The notes under the pieces: model-generated
What the model was told of the DNA's origin: nothing
Database searches by the model: none
Seen by the model: the letters and a program-made list of their open reading frames with translations, nothing else
Translations under genes and position numbers: made by a program
Shown here: piece by piece, positions 1-9,154 of the stretch
Numbering within the stretch: position 1 is the stretch's first letter
Layout: the number at the start of each line of letters is the position of its first letter
NCBI GenBank assembly: GCA_965655795.1
Contig: CBFHHY010000007.1
Coordinates: 46,004-110,003, forward strand
Reading direction: 5' to 3'
Source of the DNA: TMED14 sp002167805
GTDB lineage: Bacteria; Bacteroidota; Bacteroidia; Flavobacteriales; Schleiferiaceae
Length of the DNA stretch: 64,000 nucleotides

Positions 1-361
1 TATGCTTTAGTCTAACAGCTTTAAAATAAGGGTTGGTGGTATTTCGAAGGAATCGAAATCTTTGATGAATGAAAATCTCATGTACTAAAAAGTAAGTTAA
101 GCCGTAAGCTGCGATGCCGTAACCAAATGCAACGGACTCGGAGACCCCATAAATCATACCCAACATGATGCACAACCAACTGGGTATTGCAAAGATTAAA
201 AAGAAAAAATCATTTTTTTCGAAAAAACCTGGTTCTTTGGTATGATGATCAGAATGTAAAAACCACAAGGGACCGTGCATTAAATACTTATGAGCCGCCC
301 ACGCTGACCCTTCCATAGATACATATGCTATAATTCCAAAGATTAAATCGATTGTAAACAT
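1..361 (-). CDS. crtZ: Beta-carotene hydroxylase CrtZ (3' end cut by window edge)
   Basis: This membrane di-iron enzyme of the fatty acid hydroxylase superfamily would add 3-hydroxyl groups to beta-carotene rings to give zeaxanthin. The first 120 residues are present. The His clusters of the family are visible: HKYLMH (about residues 24-29), HSDHH (36-40) and HEIFIHQRF (96-104), set between hydrophobic segments. The last His cluster lies beyond the window edge. The start is the ATG at 361, 24 nt after pepD, so it is probably the last gene of the guaA-PBP-pepD run. A CrtA-like carotenoid oxygenase lies elsewhere in the window (32344-33039), which supports a carotenoid-making organism. The identity is firm; the exact xanthophyll product is inferred. 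Confidence 0.88.
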   Translation of the reverse strand, partial: MFTIDLIFGIIAYVSMEGSAWAAHKYLMHGPLWFLHSDHHTKEPGFFEKNDFFFLIFAIPSWLCIMLGMIYGVSESVAFGYGIAAYGLTYFLVHEIFIHQRFRFLRNTTNPYFKAVRLKH

Positions 362-385
362 CTGTCTAGATTAAAATTTTATCAA

Positions 386-1849
386 TTATTCTATTCTTTT
401 CAAGATCTCTAAAAAATACTTCCATGATTTTTGCACCGATATTATTTCAACTCTTTCATCAGGTGAATGTGCTCCTCTTATATTTGGGCCAAATGAAGTC
501 ATTTCCATACCAGGAGATCGCTCACCTATAATACCACATTCCAATCCTGCGTGACATGCATTAACATTGGGTTTTTCATTAAAAATTTCAATGTATGTAT
601 TTTTCATCAAATCTGCCAAATATCCAGAGGGTGAAGGTTCCCATCCAGGATAGTTTCCCGAAAAAGAAGTTTCAAATCCTGCCATTTTCATATTTCCAGC
701 AATTCGATTTGCACAATCCATTTTTTCTGATTCTGAGGATGATCTTGTTAAGCAAAGAATCTCAGCCTCATTACCTTTAATCCTTACTCTTGCAACATTA
801 TTTGAAGTTTGTACTAAGCCCATAACTTCGGGAGACATTCGAATAATTCCTATTGGACACCCTGTAATTGCTGAAATCAATTTCTGCTGCTGTTCCGAAT
901 TAATGACCTCTGGAGTATCTCCTTCTATTTGTACTTCTGAAAAAATTAATCTAAAATTGGGATCCGTAGTCTTTAACTCCCCCTTTAATTCCCTTTCTTG
1001 ACTATCTAAACACTTAGTAAATGATTCTAAATGCGATTTATCTATCAAAATTTTCGAATTAGCTTCTCTTGGAATTGCGTTACGCAGGTTGCCACCGTCA
1101 AAATCAATTAGAAGGGCACAGGATTCTTTTTCAATCTCTCTCAAAACTCTTCCTAACAAAACATTTGCATTTCCAAGTCCTAAATGAATATCCATACCTG
1201 AGTGCCCACCGGTCAAACCTGAAATTGAAATTTCATAGACAGCGGGGTCTTGAATTAATACGCTTCTGCGATTCACTTCCATAAAGGAGGATACGTCTAT
1301 TCCTCCAGCACAGCCAATGGTTAACTCTGTGTCATCTTCAGTATCAATATTTAATAGGTATTTACCCTTAAGCCATCCTTGTTTTAAGCCTAAAGCTCCT
1401 GTCATGCCTGTCTCCTCATCAGAAGTGAAAAGAACTTCTAAAGGGGGATGAGAATAGTTTTTAGATCGAAGTAATGCTATGGCAAATGCGACACCAATAC
1501 CATTATCAGCACCTAACGTAGTACCTCTTGCCTTTACCCAACCGTCATCAATAAACATGGAAATACCATCTTCATCCCAATTGTGTATAGTCCCATCATT
1601 CATTTGACAGACCATGTCGAGATGTGCCTGAACCACTATCGGAGAAGCACTTTTCTTATCCCCGGTTGCAGGTTTTGTTATTTTGATATTTCCAACTTCA
1701 TCTCTATCCGTTGGAAGACCTAGTGATCTCCCTATCTCCATAGCAAACGCTTGAACTTTCTCTTCTCTTTTCGATGGTCTTGGCACTTCATTTAATTCGC
1801 TAAAAGCTTTCCAAACATCTCTAGGTTCCAAGTTTAAAATATCATTCAT
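386..1849 (-). CDS. pepD: Aminoacyl-histidine dipeptidase (Xaa-His dipeptidase, M20C)
   Basis: This cytosolic zinc dipeptidase of peptidase family M20 cleaves Xaa-His dipeptides such as carnosine, and other dipeptides. At 487 residues it has the normal family length. The di-zinc ligands can be seen in order: H76-x-D78 in QAHLDMV, D115 in LGADNG, the catalytic and ligand Glu pair at 145-146 in SDEETG, D169 in NIDTED, and a late His in RGAHSPDE near residue 461. The lid domain lies between about residues 190 and 390. It overlaps the stop of the upstream binding-protein gene by 1 nt, so the two are probably translated from one transcript. Released histidine could feed the hut genes found further along, but that link is inference. 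Confidence 0.92.
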   Translation of the reverse strand: MNDILNLEPRDVWKAFSELNEVPRPSKREEKVQAFAMEIGRSLGLPTDRDEVGNIKITKPATGDKKSASPIVVQAHLDMVCQMNDGTIHNWDEDGISMFIDDGWVKARGTTLGADNGIGVAFAIALLRSKNYSHPPLEVLFTSDEETGMTGALGLKQGWLKGKYLLNIDTEDDTELTIGCAGGIDVSSFMEVNRRSVLIQDPAVYEISISGLTGGHSGMDIHLGLGNANVLLGRVLREIEKESCALLIDFDGGNLRNAIPREANSKILIDKSHLESFTKCLDSQERELKGELKTTDPNFRLIFSEVQIEGDTPEVINSEQQQKLISAITGCPIGIIRMSPEVMGLVQTSNNVARVRIKGNEAEILCLTRSSSESEKMDCANRIAGNMKMAGFETSFSGNYPGWEPSPSGYLADLMKNTYIEIFNEKPNVNACHAGLECGIIGERSPGMEMTSFGPNIRGAHSPDERVEIISVQKSWKYFLEILKRIE

Positions 1850-3204
1850 TAATCCAATTTTTGTGATTCATATTTATCAATTAAACTATCATTTCGGTTC
1901 GGTAATTCAAATGTCGGGATTATATCCAAGCGGTTTACACCTAGTGAGTCAAATCTAAACAAAATTGAGGATTGATTCATATAACCATCTCCCTCTTTAT
2001 GCTTCCATAAATATAATCTCCGAGGGCCTGAATAAGCAGCGGGAATATTACTCTTCATATAATTTGCAAATACAGCCATATCAAAACCTAACCACTCCCA
2101 TCTACCAGGAGCATAACCAGAATAACGCTTCAAATATTGAAATACACCTTTGAGCTCAACATGATCTGCTCTTTCAATTTGCGCCCAAACTACAGGTTGA
2201 CGAAGAAGCAGGTATGAATCCAGAGCATTACTGCTGATATTTGATCCCATAGTCCATAATTCTGTTAACATGGGATCTCGTAATCTAAAAGCACTCAGAA
2301 CCTGTGCTGCGGTTAGCACATTGTTGTCGAGAAGAACATAGCGAATTAGATAATTACTAGGACCTCTTGAGACCAATTCCTGAAAATCAGTTTCATCGGA
2401 TATATTTAAGGAAACTAATTCAATAATATCACCACCCATTTCGGAATAAGAGTAAGTAAAAACACTATCTAATCTCATTTTTTTACTCTTTTTAGTTAAA
2501 AGCAAAACTGTAATACTACTATCATTATTTTGCCTTTCGATTGCAGCTCGTTTCCCGAGGGATATAGATTCAGCTTTTCTTGAAGAAGCGGCGGCAATTA
2601 ATTGAGGATTATTTTCTGTATTCACTGATCTTGATACAGGGTTAATAACTGTTATTTTCGACGAAAATTTAGCAAGCATTTCAGATGCATTTGAACGAAA
2701 CGGGCCAATAATTTTTTCTACAGATAACGCTTCACATACTCCCAGAAATTCTTTTGGAGACAGTTCAAAAAAAGTTTTATTTGGATCATCCTGGATACGG
2801 TATGTATTCTTTTTCTCAATGTGATCAACAACTATCAATTTTATGTTTTCGCCAGATGCATTCAAAGTATCAATAGCTGCTCTGAATCCTGTGTAAAATT
2901 CCGATGCCATTTTATTGGATGCTATCCAATTATTTTTGCTATTAATAGATACAAGATTTTCTGTTAAACTATCAACAGAAGAGGTATCCAAGATTAAATT
3001 GAAAGGAATTGCTACAGCCCACAATCTCGGCTTTTTTATTGAATCATTTATAGTAATACTCGAGTCAGAACTTTTTCCATCTTTTGATTTCATCAAAGAG
3101 TTTGAAATAAGACTAATTTCAATGGTTTGAAAAATACTAGCATAACCATGAGAAGAAATACTCATAGTCAATAAAATCAAAATAATATTAATCTTTATTC
3201 CCAT
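1849..3204 (-). CDS. Periplasmic-binding-protein-fold (type 1) protein, function unknown
   Basis: This 451-residue protein has an N-terminal signal peptide (hydrophobic residues about 5-22). The rest reads like a type 1 periplasmic binding fold of the Leu/Ile/Val-binding or ANF-receptor kind. Segments resembling the domain are GFRAAIDTLN near residue 106, the KIIGPFRSN strand near 165, and the following ITVINPVSRS. In related Bacteroidota a similar protein beside guaA often carries N-terminal LysM repeats; none is visible here. No ABC permease or ATPase gene lies nearby, so a transport role is not supported. It overlaps the 3' end of guaA by 10 bp and pepD by 1 bp. The fold call is fairly sure; the ligand and role are unknown. 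Confidence 0.6.
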   Translation of the reverse strand: MGIKINIILILLTMSISSHGYASIFQTIEISLISNSLMKSKDGKSSDSSITINDSIKKPRLWAVAIPFNLILDTSSVDSLTENLVSINSKNNWIASNKMASEFYTGFRAAIDTLNASGENIKLIVVDHIEKKNTYRIQDDPNKTFFELSPKEFLGVCEALSVEKIIGPFRSNASEMLAKFSSKITVINPVSRSVNTENNPQLIAAASSRKAESISLGKRAAIERQNNDSSITVLLLTKKSKKMRLDSVFTYSYSEMGGDIIELVSLNISDETDFQELVSRGPSNYLIRYVLLDNNVLTAAQVLSAFRLRDPMLTELWTMGSNISSNALDSYLLLRQPVVWAQIERADHVELKGVFQYLKRYSGYAPGRWEWLGFDMAVFANYMKSNIPAAYSGPRRLYLWKHKEGDGYMNQSSILFRFDSLGVNRLDIIPTFELPNRNDSLIDKYESQKLD

Positions 3205-4724
3205 TCAATCGTCGCTGGAGGTTTACTGCTTATATCATAGACCACACGATTAACACCTCTAACATTATTGATAATTTTATTTGAAACTTCAGACAAAAAC
3301 TCAAAGGGTAAATGGACCCAATCAGCGGTCATGCCGTCAGTAGACTCAACAGCTCTTAATGCGACTACCTGTTCATATGTGCGCTCATCACCCATTACTC
3401 CAACGGACTTTATGGGTAATAATATTGCTCCTGCTTGCCACACCATATCATACAAGTTCGCCTTTCTAAGACTATCAATAAAAATCGCATCAACTTCCTG
3501 GAGAATATTAACCCTTTCCTTCGTCACGGCACCCAATATTCGAATCGCCAATCCTGGGCCAGGAAAGGGATGTCTCCCTAGCAGAATATCAGCTAGCCCC
3601 AGTTCTTTCCCCACTCTTCGAACCTCATCTTTAAAAAGAGATCTGAGTGGTTCTACGATTTTCAACTTCATGTAATCAGGAAGTCCGCCAACATTATGAT
3701 GAGATTTAATCATTACCGACGGGCCATTGACACTCACGGATTCTATAACGTCTGGATAAATAGTCCCTTGAGCTAAAAAATCAACACCTTTAATCCTCGC
3801 TGACTCTTGGTCAAAAACCTCAATAAACGCTTTTCCAATGGCCTTTCGTTTTTCCTCCGGATCATCAATATTATTCAGAGCTGCTAGAAATCTTTTAGAT
3901 GCATCAACACCAAAGACATTTAAACCAAGACCTTTATATTGATCCAAAACCATTTCAAACTCATTTTTTCTCAAAAGTCCATTATTGACAAAAATGCAAT
4001 ATAAATTATCCCCAATAGCTTTTGATAAAAGTATGGCAGCTACCGTGCTATCAACTCCACCACTAAGACCCAGTACTACTTTATCATTATTTATGACTTT
4101 CTTTAAATCATTGACAGTGGTCTTAACAAATGCCGCTGGAGTCCAACTCGGTGAACAATTCGATATTTTATAGACAAAGTTCTTAAGAAGTTCCATTCCA
4201 TGCTCACTATGATGTACTTCTGGATGATATTGTATACCATATGTGTAATGATCATTAAATCGGAATGACGCAATTTCAACATCCTCTGTTGAAGATTCAA
4301 TACTACAATTCTTTGGTAGATTTGTAATCGTATCGCCGTGACTCATCCAGACAGATGAGCCTTTCGGAACCCCATCTAAGAGGCCAGATTCTGAATTTAT
4401 TGAATTAATTCTCGCTCTTCCATACTCTCTATGCTTCGAAGCCGCTACTTTACCACCAAAAATTTTTGCTAAATACTGCGCACCATAACATACACCTAAA
4501 ACTGGAACAGTTCCTATAAAATTCGATAGGTCAGGTTTTGGTGCATCTCTATCCAAAGTTGAAAATGGAGATCCACTTAAAATTATTCCTTTAAATTTTT
4601 CAGAACCAGATGGTATGCTATGAAATGGATGTATTTCGCAGTAAACATTTAATTCTCTTACTCGACGAGCAATTAATTGAGTGTATTGTGACCCAAAATC
4701 TAGAATTAAGATAGCATCCTCCAT
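3195..4724 (-). CDS. guaA: GMP synthase (glutamine-hydrolysing)
   Basis: GuaA converts XMP to GMP using glutamine and ATP, the last step of guanine nucleotide synthesis. The protein starts with a class I glutamine amidotransferase domain: the nucleophile Cys is in GVCYGAQ (about residue 79) and the His/Glu pair in YHPEVHH (about 167-169). Next comes the ATP pyrophosphatase domain with the P-loop GLSGGVDS (about 219-226), then the C-terminal dimerisation domain. I chose the ATG at 4724 because the protein then begins just before the conserved ILDFGSQ strand, and because a TAnnTTTG box lies 6 nt upstream. An ATG at 4742 is also in frame and would add six residues. Its 3' end overlaps the next gene by 10 bp. 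Confidence 0.96.
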   Translation of the reverse strand: MEDAILILDFGSQYTQLIARRVRELNVYCEIHPFHSIPSGSEKFKGIILSGSPFSTLDRDAPKPDLSNFIGTVPVLGVCYGAQYLAKIFGGKVAASKHREYGRARINSINSESGLLDGVPKGSSVWMSHGDTITNLPKNCSIESSTEDVEIASFRFNDHYTYGIQYHPEVHHSEHGMELLKNFVYKISNCSPSWTPAAFVKTTVNDLKKVINNDKVVLGLSGGVDSTVAAILLSKAIGDNLYCIFVNNGLLRKNEFEMVLDQYKGLGLNVFGVDASKRFLAALNNIDDPEEKRKAIGKAFIEVFDQESARIKGVDFLAQGTIYPDVIESVSVNGPSVMIKSHHNVGGLPDYMKLKIVEPLRSLFKDEVRRVGKELGLADILLGRHPFPGPGLAIRILGAVTKERVNILQEVDAIFIDSLRKANLYDMVWQAGAILLPIKSVGVMGDERTYEQVVALRAVESTDGMTADWVHLPFEFLSEVSNKIINNVRGVNRVVYDISSKPPATIEWE

Positions 4725-4730
4725 AGAATG

Positions 4731-4738
4731 CAAATATA
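4731..4738 (-). promoter_or_regulatory. Candidate -7 promoter box for guaA
   Basis: On the minus strand this reads TATATTTG, an exact match to the Bacteroidota TAnnTTTG box. It lies 6 nt upstream of the guaA ATG at 4724, so a transcript would start almost at the start codon. No clear TTG element was seen at the usual distance. bshC ends immediately upstream, so read-through is also possible. Confidence 0.4.
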
Positions 4739-4743
4739 CCATC

Positions 4744-6294
4744 CTACTCCTCTAGAATCCATATAAATCCATTGTTTTGAACAGTCAATGCATCTAAGTA
4801 TTTAGAACTTGTGAATGATCCAAAATTATAGACTAAATCCAATACGGTCCAATGTCTTTCCTGCAGCTTGTCATTGGGGTGATGCTGATCTCGAAATTCT
4901 TTAAATTTCTTTAAATCATGATCATTTCTCTTTATGACATTCCTACGTATCCTTTTATTCATTCGTTTTTCATCATTCTTAATTCTCTGCAGCCAAGATT
5001 TAGCCGATTCTTGCACTCCAAGTTCATGATTATACTCTCTTTCAATAACGATTTTTGCAGCTTCATAAAGGGGATATGAATATTCCTCTATTATACCTTG
5101 AGTCTTTAAAAAAATTTCACGAAAATCCTTTTTTGATATCCAAAAATGAACATCATCATTGGATATTTTTTTCCATTTTTTTGAGATTGACTTTGTCCAC
5201 CATGAAAATGATGTTCTCGGCATAATTCTAATTCTCAGCTTTCCGAATTTTTTAAAGTAGGGAATCAATTGAAGCCAATATTCAACTTCCCCGAACCCTC
5301 CGATGTATGACATATTTGGCAAAATAAACTCCTGATAAATCGGTCTTAATAGAGCATTTGGACTTATTCTTTCTGGGTGTGATTCAATTTCTTCTATTAA
5401 GTCTTTTGGTGACCAAATTATTCCATCTGAGTAATAATTTCCATTTTCAAAATTTATTCGAGTACGCCGACCGTCCTTTAGATAAAACATCATTGATTCA
5501 TTGAAAGGTACAGGAGGTGTTCTTTTTGCATTATCCCAGATTGAAGTATCTCTAGAATTATATAAACTTTGGGATAGTATTTCATCTCTCCATAAATCTA
5601 GCGCCATATCCTTTAAACGCTTATCTGATGCATCAATACAAAGAACCTCTGGGTGCATTTCATGAATCAACCTTCTGGTTGCGTCTGCAAGACTTCCACC
5701 TTTGTTGTAAGCTATTTGAAACTTCTTTAAAAGCTCATTTAATGGTTGATTAGATCCCAATTTTTCAATCATTTCTTTTATTACGTCCGTCGCGATATTG
5801 GCAGGCAAAGAACCAACAGGTCGTCCTTTGAAAGATTTCTTAATTGAAAACTTATGATCTTGAAATTCAAGATGCCTAATTTCCTCATAATCATGATCCT
5901 CAGTAGCCATCCAAAATATTGGAATAACAATAGCATTATGCTCCTGACACAAAAAATTGGAAAAATACTGAGTCTCTTTAATTTTAGAATGAACATACAA
6001 AGGGCCTAAACCGAGACAAAGTTGATGCCCACACGTTACCGTCACCGAAGCGGGATTAAGGATTTTATTAATATTTGATATGATGTTTTTATCCTCTGGC
6101 CATTCCCGATATTGATCTTTTAGGACTTCAGCTAATATCTTTCTCTTTTTTAAACCATAACTATTGCCTCTTTCAAGAATATCATTCTTGGTTATTTTTT
6201 GAAAAAACCTTTCATTTTTAAAATCTGTATTAATCCTTGACATAACCCATTTACCATGTGGATTGTGCTTATTATCTGGAGAAAAATAATTCAT
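4744..6294 (-). CDS. bshC: Bacillithiol biosynthesis cysteine-adding enzyme BshC
   Basis: BshC joins cysteine to glucosaminyl-malate in the last step of bacillithiol synthesis, so the cell probably uses bacillithiol as its low-molecular-weight thiol. The 516-residue length fits the family. Marks of the Rossmann-like core are CGHQLCLGLGP (about 88-98), followed by the conserved YVHSKI segment, and the motif MATEDHDYEEI (about 129-139). A charged, Lys/Arg/Glu-rich helical stretch near residues 430-480 corresponds to the coiled coil of the family. The gene overlaps the 3' end of the upstream DUF4294 gene by 4 bp and ends just before guaA, so it sits inside a minus-strand operon. bshA and bshB are not in the window. 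Confidence 0.93.
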   Translation of the reverse strand: MNYFSPDNKHNPHGKWVMSRINTDFKNERFFQKITKNDILERGNSYGLKKRKILAEVLKDQYREWPEDKNIISNINKILNPASVTVTCGHQLCLGLGPLYVHSKIKETQYFSNFLCQEHNAIVIPIFWMATEDHDYEEIRHLEFQDHKFSIKKSFKGRPVGSLPANIATDVIKEMIEKLGSNQPLNELLKKFQIAYNKGGSLADATRRLIHEMHPEVLCIDASDKRLKDMALDLWRDEILSQSLYNSRDTSIWDNAKRTPPVPFNESMMFYLKDGRRTRINFENGNYYSDGIIWSPKDLIEEIESHPERISPNALLRPIYQEFILPNMSYIGGFGEVEYWLQLIPYFKKFGKLRIRIMPRTSFSWWTKSISKKWKKISNDDVHFWISKKDFREIFLKTQGIIEEYSYPLYEAAKIVIEREYNHELGVQESAKSWLQRIKNDEKRMNKRIRRNVIKRNDHDLKKFKEFRDQHHPNDKLQERHWTVLDLVYNFGSFTSSKYLDALTVQNNGFIWILEE

Positions 6295-6935
6295 GACGAT
6301 TTATAATAATATTTTCTGGGCTCTAAATCATTATTTGCAAAGGCCCTTAGTAATATCCTCTCGATTAATGCATCCTCTTCGTGGACTTCTGGAAGATACT
6401 TATTTCTAAGTGAAATGTTCCACCAATTTGCCGTAATACCCCATATAATGGCATTAAATCGATTTCTATAACTCTTAATAATTTCAAAAACTGTCATTTC
6501 GGTTTCGCGAAAAATCAACTTAGAAAGTATCTGCCCCTCGGAAACAGTCAGCTTATGCAGTTCTGGCTCAAAGCGTTTTTTTAAGAATTTATAGTATTCC
6601 CTTGTCAATTTTTTTCTTTTTACACGTCTATTTTCCATTGATAGCTTTTGATTCAAAGTATCTAACCTCTCACCTACACCTTTTGCATATGGGTATACTT
6701 TTATGACTCTATGCCTTAGAATATAATATTTTTTTCGTGCATCTGGATTAGAAAAAGTTGGCTTTTCAAGAACAAGAATATCATCCAAGAAAACCCATGG
6801 GATTGTATCATTTTCGATGATGGTATATCCGGATTCTCTCTGACCATAGTCAATTTGATTTTGCCCCAAAGCCAACTTAGTTGAAAGAAGAAAAAATATG
6901 AAAATATTGAAACTTATTCGAAACGAGATCTCCAT
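6291..6935 (-). CDS. DUF4294 family secreted or periplasmic protein
   Basis: This 214-residue protein has a signal peptide (about residues 1-24, ending ALGQ) followed by a DUF4294-type region. Recognisable parts are the segment around IIENDTIPWVFLDDI and the YYILRHRVIKVYPYAK segment, with a strongly basic middle (RVKRKKLTRE). The family is widespread and largely confined to Bacteroidota; no biochemical role is known to me. Its start lies 22 bp inside the 3' end of accC, and its end overlaps bshC by 4 bp, which indicates coupled translation. The basic region and conserved tyrosines suggest a structural or binding role, but I do not assign a function. Confidence 0.75.
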   Translation of the reverse strand: MEISFRISFNIFIFFLLSTKLALGQNQIDYGQRESGYTIIENDTIPWVFLDDILVLEKPTFSNPDARKKYYILRHRVIKVYPYAKGVGERLDTLNQKLSMENRRVKRKKLTREYYKFLKKRFEPELHKLTVSEGQILSKLIFRETEMTVFEIIKSYRNRFNAIIWGITANWWNISLRNKYLPEVHEEDALIERILLRAFANNDLEPRKYYYKSS

Positions 6936-8389
6936 CTGGAATTCGTATTATTCGATTCATTTATGTAATTCATTTTTGTGCCTTCATGTTTGTGCAAAGC
7001 CAAAGCAATCTGACAATCATCCTCCGACTCTAATTGGTCAGAATTATAATTTCTTTCAACGAAATGAGTATTAAACTCACCACTTAAAAAATCTGGATGA
7101 TTCATAACAAATTTCCCAAAAGGAAGTGTTGTTTCAACACCAATAATTACATAATCGTCAATAGCTCTTTTCATTCGATCTATGCAGGATTCTCTGTCCT
7201 GAGCATGCACAATAAGTTTGGAAATCATTGGATCATAGTGAATTGAAATTTCCATCCCCTCTTCTATTCCATCATCTACCCGAACACCAGGCCCTTGAGG
7301 GCGTCTATAAACCTCAAGAAAACCTGTGTCTGGAGAAAAATTATTCCGACAATCTTCAGCATAAATTCTCAATTCCATTGCATGTCCTCTTGAGATGACA
7401 TCCACTTGATTGAATGACAGTTGTTCGCCCATAGAAATTCGCAATTGTTCTTTAACTATATCCACACCTGTAATTAATTCGGTTACAGGATGCTCAACCT
7501 GGAGTCTCGTATTCATTTCTAAAAAATAAAATGAACCTTTAGTGTCGCAAATAAACTCTACAGTTCCTGCGTTTACGTAACCACATGACTTTGCAGCATT
7601 AATGGCAGCAAGACCCATCTCCTGGCGCAATTTAGGGCTGATAAGACTACTAGGAGCCTCTTCAACTACCTTCTGATGACGTCTCTGTATGGAGCAATCT
7701 CTCTCCAGCAAGTGAACAAAATTTCCAAAGCTATCTCCTAGGACCTGAATCTCAATATGGCGAGGTGAAGAAATGTATTTTTCTATGAAAACCTCATCAT
7801 TACCAAAAGACTTCAGGGCTTCATTTTTCGCCAAGGGAAACATCTCTTTTAGCTCCTTTACCGAATTAGCTATTCTCATTCCCTTTCCACCTCCTCCAGC
7901 GGAAGCCTTTATCATTATTGGAAATCCAATTTTCTTTGATTCAAGAATTGCTGAATCAATATTTTTGATAGAAAAATTTGTCCCAGGAATTAGAGGGACA
8001 TTAAAATCTAAAACGGCCTTTTTCGCCGATAATTTATCCCCCATAACACTGATTGAATTCGAATCGGGCCCCACAAATATTAAACCTTCTTTAATAACTC
8101 TTTTTGCAAATTCAGCATTTTCAGATAGAAACCCATAACCCGGATGAATTGCTTCTGCTTTAGATTTTTTCGCAACTTGAATAATTTTCTCAATATCTAA
8201 ATATGAAGAGCTACTTGGCGCCTCACCTATTAAGTATGATTCGTCAGCTCGATAAACATGCGGAGCATTCTTATCAGCTTCCGAATGAACGGTAATCGTT
8301 CGGATTCCCATCTCACGAGCTGTTCTTATAATCCTCAAGGATATTTCTCCGCGGTTTGCAATAAGTAAACTTTTAATTTTTCGCATCAA
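6914..8389 (-). CDS. accC: Biotin carboxylase subunit of acetyl- or propionyl-CoA carboxylase
   Basis: The enzyme carboxylates biotin on its carrier protein with ATP and bicarbonate. The order of domains is the biotin carboxylase N-domain (LIANRGEI near residue 9), an ATP-grasp domain with the Gly-rich loop SAGGGGKGM (163-171), the ERDCSIQRRHQKVVEE segment (229-244) and EMNTRLQVEHP (291-301), then the C-domain. At 491 residues it is longer than a typical AccC of about 450, and nearer to acyl-CoA carboxylase subunits of Bacteroidota. No biotin carrier or carboxyltransferase gene is adjacent, so whether it serves acetyl-CoA or propionyl-CoA carboxylase cannot be settled here. The family call is firm; the symbol is provisional. 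Confidence 0.85.
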   Translation of the reverse strand: MMRKIKSLLIANRGEISLRIIRTAREMGIRTITVHSEADKNAPHVYRADESYLIGEAPSSSSYLDIEKIIQVAKKSKAEAIHPGYGFLSENAEFAKRVIKEGLIFVGPDSNSISVMGDKLSAKKAVLDFNVPLIPGTNFSIKNIDSAILESKKIGFPIMIKASAGGGGKGMRIANSVKELKEMFPLAKNEALKSFGNDEVFIEKYISSPRHIEIQVLGDSFGNFVHLLERDCSIQRRHQKVVEEAPSSLISPKLRQEMGLAAINAAKSCGYVNAGTVEFICDTKGSFYFLEMNTRLQVEHPVTELITGVDIVKEQLRISMGEQLSFNQVDVISRGHAMELRIYAEDCRNNFSPDTGFLEVYRRPQGPGVRVDDGIEEGMEISIHYDPMISKLIVHAQDRESCIDRMKRAIDDYVIIGVETTLPFGKFVMNHPDFLSGEFNTHFVERNYNSDQLESEDDCQIALALHKHEGTKMNYINESNNTNSRWRSRFE

Positions 8390-8475
8390 TTTTTTAATTA
8401 CTCGATAAAATAACTTAAAAATTTTAAATCAATAATTCCTTACAAAGTAACTTAAATCTGCAATGGTGAAAATAA

Positions 8476-8784
8476 TTAACTCTCAATTTTAGAGCTTAAT
8501 ACAGCATCTAATTGAGATTCCATTATCCGTAAACGATCTAAAACAGCATCTGAATCTTTGGACGAGTCATCATTTGTTTTTGATAACATCTGATTAGCCA
8601 TTTGCAATGCTGTCATTGCCAGCGCATCTTGCTTGTCACTTACTGCATATTTTTCTTCAAATCTCTCCACAGCCTGGCGAATAATAACGACGGCCTTACG
8701 AACTTGCTCCTCATCCTTTCTATCAATCGTTAGAGGGTATGTTCTATTGGCGATGTTGACTTTGATCTTTAATGGCTCACTCAT
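8476..8784 (-). CDS. zapA: Cell division protein ZapA
   Basis: ZapA binds FtsZ and bundles protofilaments at the division ring. The 102-residue protein has the ZapA layout: a short N-terminal beta domain (IKVNIANRTYPLTID, about 6-20) with the conserved DEEQVRKA helix, then a long helix for tetramer formation ending in a Ser/Asp-rich linker and a final short helix. It follows a small coiled-coil gene by 19 nt, the usual Bacteroidota pairing of a ZapB-like protein with ZapA. The 86 nt between it and accC show no gene. Confidence 0.88.
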   Translation of the reverse strand: MSEPLKIKVNIANRTYPLTIDRKDEEQVRKAVVIIRQAVERFEEKYAVSDKQDALAMTALQMANQMLSKTNDDSSKDSDAVLDRLRIMESQLDAVLSSKIES

Positions 8785-8803
8785 AATTTGATTACTTAAA
8801 GGA

Positions 8804-9094
8804 CTATATGTTTAATTGAGCAAGACATCTATTAATATCTTTTATCCAGTCGTTAAGTTGTTCCTTCATTGCAGATCTATCTTTTTGGTTTCCATCAAAT
8901 GCTATGATTAAACGAAGCTCTTCTATTTGACTTACTAAATCTGAATTTTTTTGGCGTTCAAGCTCTAAATTTTCTGACAACTCTTGTATTCTATTATTTT
9001 TCTCTCCAAGACTTTTTTCGACATTTCGGTAAATATCTATAAGTCTATGTACTTGATTATGAATATTTTGAACTTTATCTATTGTAGAAGACAT
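8804..9094 (-). CDS. Small coiled-coil protein, ZapB-like
   Basis: This 96-residue protein is nearly all coiled coil. Residues 20-70 are rich in Glu, Lys, Asn and Leu in a heptad-like pattern (EKNNRIQELSENLELER). It stands directly upstream of zapA in the same orientation, as small coiled-coil partners of ZapA often do in this phylum. By position and form it may help organise the division ring, but I see no sequence signature that proves homology to enterobacterial ZapB. A TAnnTTTG box 20 nt upstream probably drives both genes. Confidence 0.65.
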   Translation of the reverse strand: MSSTIDKVQNIHNQVHRLIDIYRNVEKSLGEKNNRIQELSENLELERQKNSDLVSQIEELRLIIAFDGNQKDRSAMKEQLNDWIKDINRCLAQLNI

Positions 9095-9114
9095 TTAAGA
9101 AAATTTTGATGTAA

Positions 9115-9122
9115 CAAACATA
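9115..9122 (-). promoter_or_regulatory. Candidate -7 promoter box for the zapB-like/zapA pair
   Basis: The minus strand reads TATGTTTG, matching TAnnTTTG, 20 nt upstream of the ATG at 9094. It lies in the 60-nt divergent intergenic region shared with the M23 peptidase gene. No clear upstream TTG element was found. Confidence 0.45.
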
Positions 9123-9143
9123 ACTAATCTGACGTCCATTTCC

Positions 9144-9151
9144 TATCTTTC
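9144..9151 (+). promoter_or_regulatory. Candidate -7 promoter box for the M23 peptidase operon
   Basis: TATCTTTC differs from TAnnTTTG only in the last base and lies 3 nt upstream of the ATG at 9155. If used, transcription would begin at or inside the start codon region. Supported only by similarity and position. Confidence 0.3.
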
Positions 9152-9154
9152 GGT

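Noticed and set aside
3268..3675. 135-codon open frame antisense to guaA
   Set aside because: It is wholly inside guaA and has no family resemblance; it is a by-product of the coding strand.
7773..8138. 121-codon open frame antisense to accC
   Set aside because: It lies opposite the ATP-grasp coding region, is rich in Phe, Ser and Pro as antisense frames often are, and has no family features.
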